A stretch of 20,631 nucleotides of DNA from JABJPM01 sp964596705 (lineage in GTDB: Archaea; Nanobdellota; Nanobdellia; SCGC-AAA011-G17; PNOQ01): positions 1 to 20,631 of the forward strand of contig CAZQVG010000007.1 in NCBI GenBank assembly GCA_964596705.1, given 5' to 3'. Below are positions 20,495 to 20,631 of this stretch, piece after piece (the first letter of the stretch is position 1; each line of letters starts with the position of its first letter). A program made the translations under genes and the position numbers. The notes under the pieces are model-generated. The model did no database searches. It was not told where the DNA came from and saw only the letters and a program-made list of their open reading frames with translations.

Positions 20495-20631
20495 TTATTG
20501 TTCGCTCAACAACCACCCAATAACATTTCCTAAGATGCCAAAATCATTAATGGGTTGAGACATACTAGTTATACTTCCTGGTGGACTATACTCAGCTCCA
20601 TTCAGATTTATCCAGTAAAATGTATTTGATT
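20495..20631 (-). CDS. C-terminal end of an unidentified protein (partial)
   Basis: A minus-strand open frame enters from the right edge and stops with TAA at 20495-20497, leaving 44 visible codons. The visible part includes FYWINLNGAEYSPPG and ends in GNVIGWLLSEQ. The Gly/Ser/Pro turns suggest an extracellular or beta-rich protein. The fragment is too short to assign. Confidence 0.55.
   Translation of the reverse strand, partial: SNTFYWINLNGAEYSPPGSITSMSQPINDFGILGNVIGWLLSEQ

Noticed and set aside
1..20631. CRISPR array, insertion sequences, prophage or attachment sites
   Set aside because: I saw no regularly spaced direct repeats, no transposase or integrase, and neither tRNA is followed by a duplicated tRNA end.

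Overview
The window reads as a compact, AT-rich archaeal chromosome segment, most likely from a DPANN lineage of the Pacearchaeota/Woesearchaeota type. The archaeal signatures are SRP54 plus a 7S-type SRP RNA, archaeal S15 and eS1, DnaG-type primase, stand-alone Bud32, archaeal Elp3, Pth2 and a DUF1616 protein. tRNA genes lack an encoded CCA. TATA boxes (TTTATAAA or TTTAAAA) sit about 25-28 nt before most start codons, which implies leaderless mRNAs. The lineage call is inference from gene content, not from a phylogenetic marker search.

Layout. 1-2222 (+): end of an unknown gene, then an operon for a sequon-rich membrane-anchored surface protein, a small membrane protein and a DUF1616 protein. 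2287-4571: very small orphan genes, including what looks like a duplicated divergent gene pair. 4665-7039 (+): SRP54, an orphan and the KEOPS kinase Bud32. 7036-9825 (-): a tightly coupled operon of two ATP-grasp ligases and an N-formylglutamate amidohydrolase-like hydrolase, probably making or trimming a peptide-like metabolite. 9930-11744: tRNA-Gln, a degenerate metallopeptidase-like protein, a small SPFH protein, a membrane protein and an EF-Tu domain-2-like protein. 11738-12976: S15 with a structured leader, eS1 and tRNA-Thr. 13028-14038: tandem paralogues of a family I believe is DPANN-specific. 14047-15492: structured RNA elements leading into dnaG. 15546-17749: secreted or anchored proteins, including a miniature Rhs-core protein. 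17792-18060 (-): SRP RNA. 18143-20485 (+): Elp3, an HPF-like protein and Pth2. 20495-20631 (-): the end of another gene.

The central theme is translation and protein export (SRP54 with SRP RNA, S15, eS1, two tRNAs, Bud32, Elp3, Pth2, HPF-like), interleaved with lineage-specific surface proteins. Genes are packed tightly: convergent genes overlap at their stops, and promoters overlap upstream stop codons. The + strand has far more C than G in most genes whichever way they point, so + strand hypothetical proteins are rich in Asn, Thr, Gln, Lys and Ile, and - strand ones in Gly, Val, Asp and Arg.

Most worth follow-up: the S15 leader with a G-U/G-C hairpin, the RNA hairpin with an ACA box ahead of dnaG, the miniature Rhs protein with a beta-rich C-terminus, the amidoligase operon, and the duplicated divergent gene pair.
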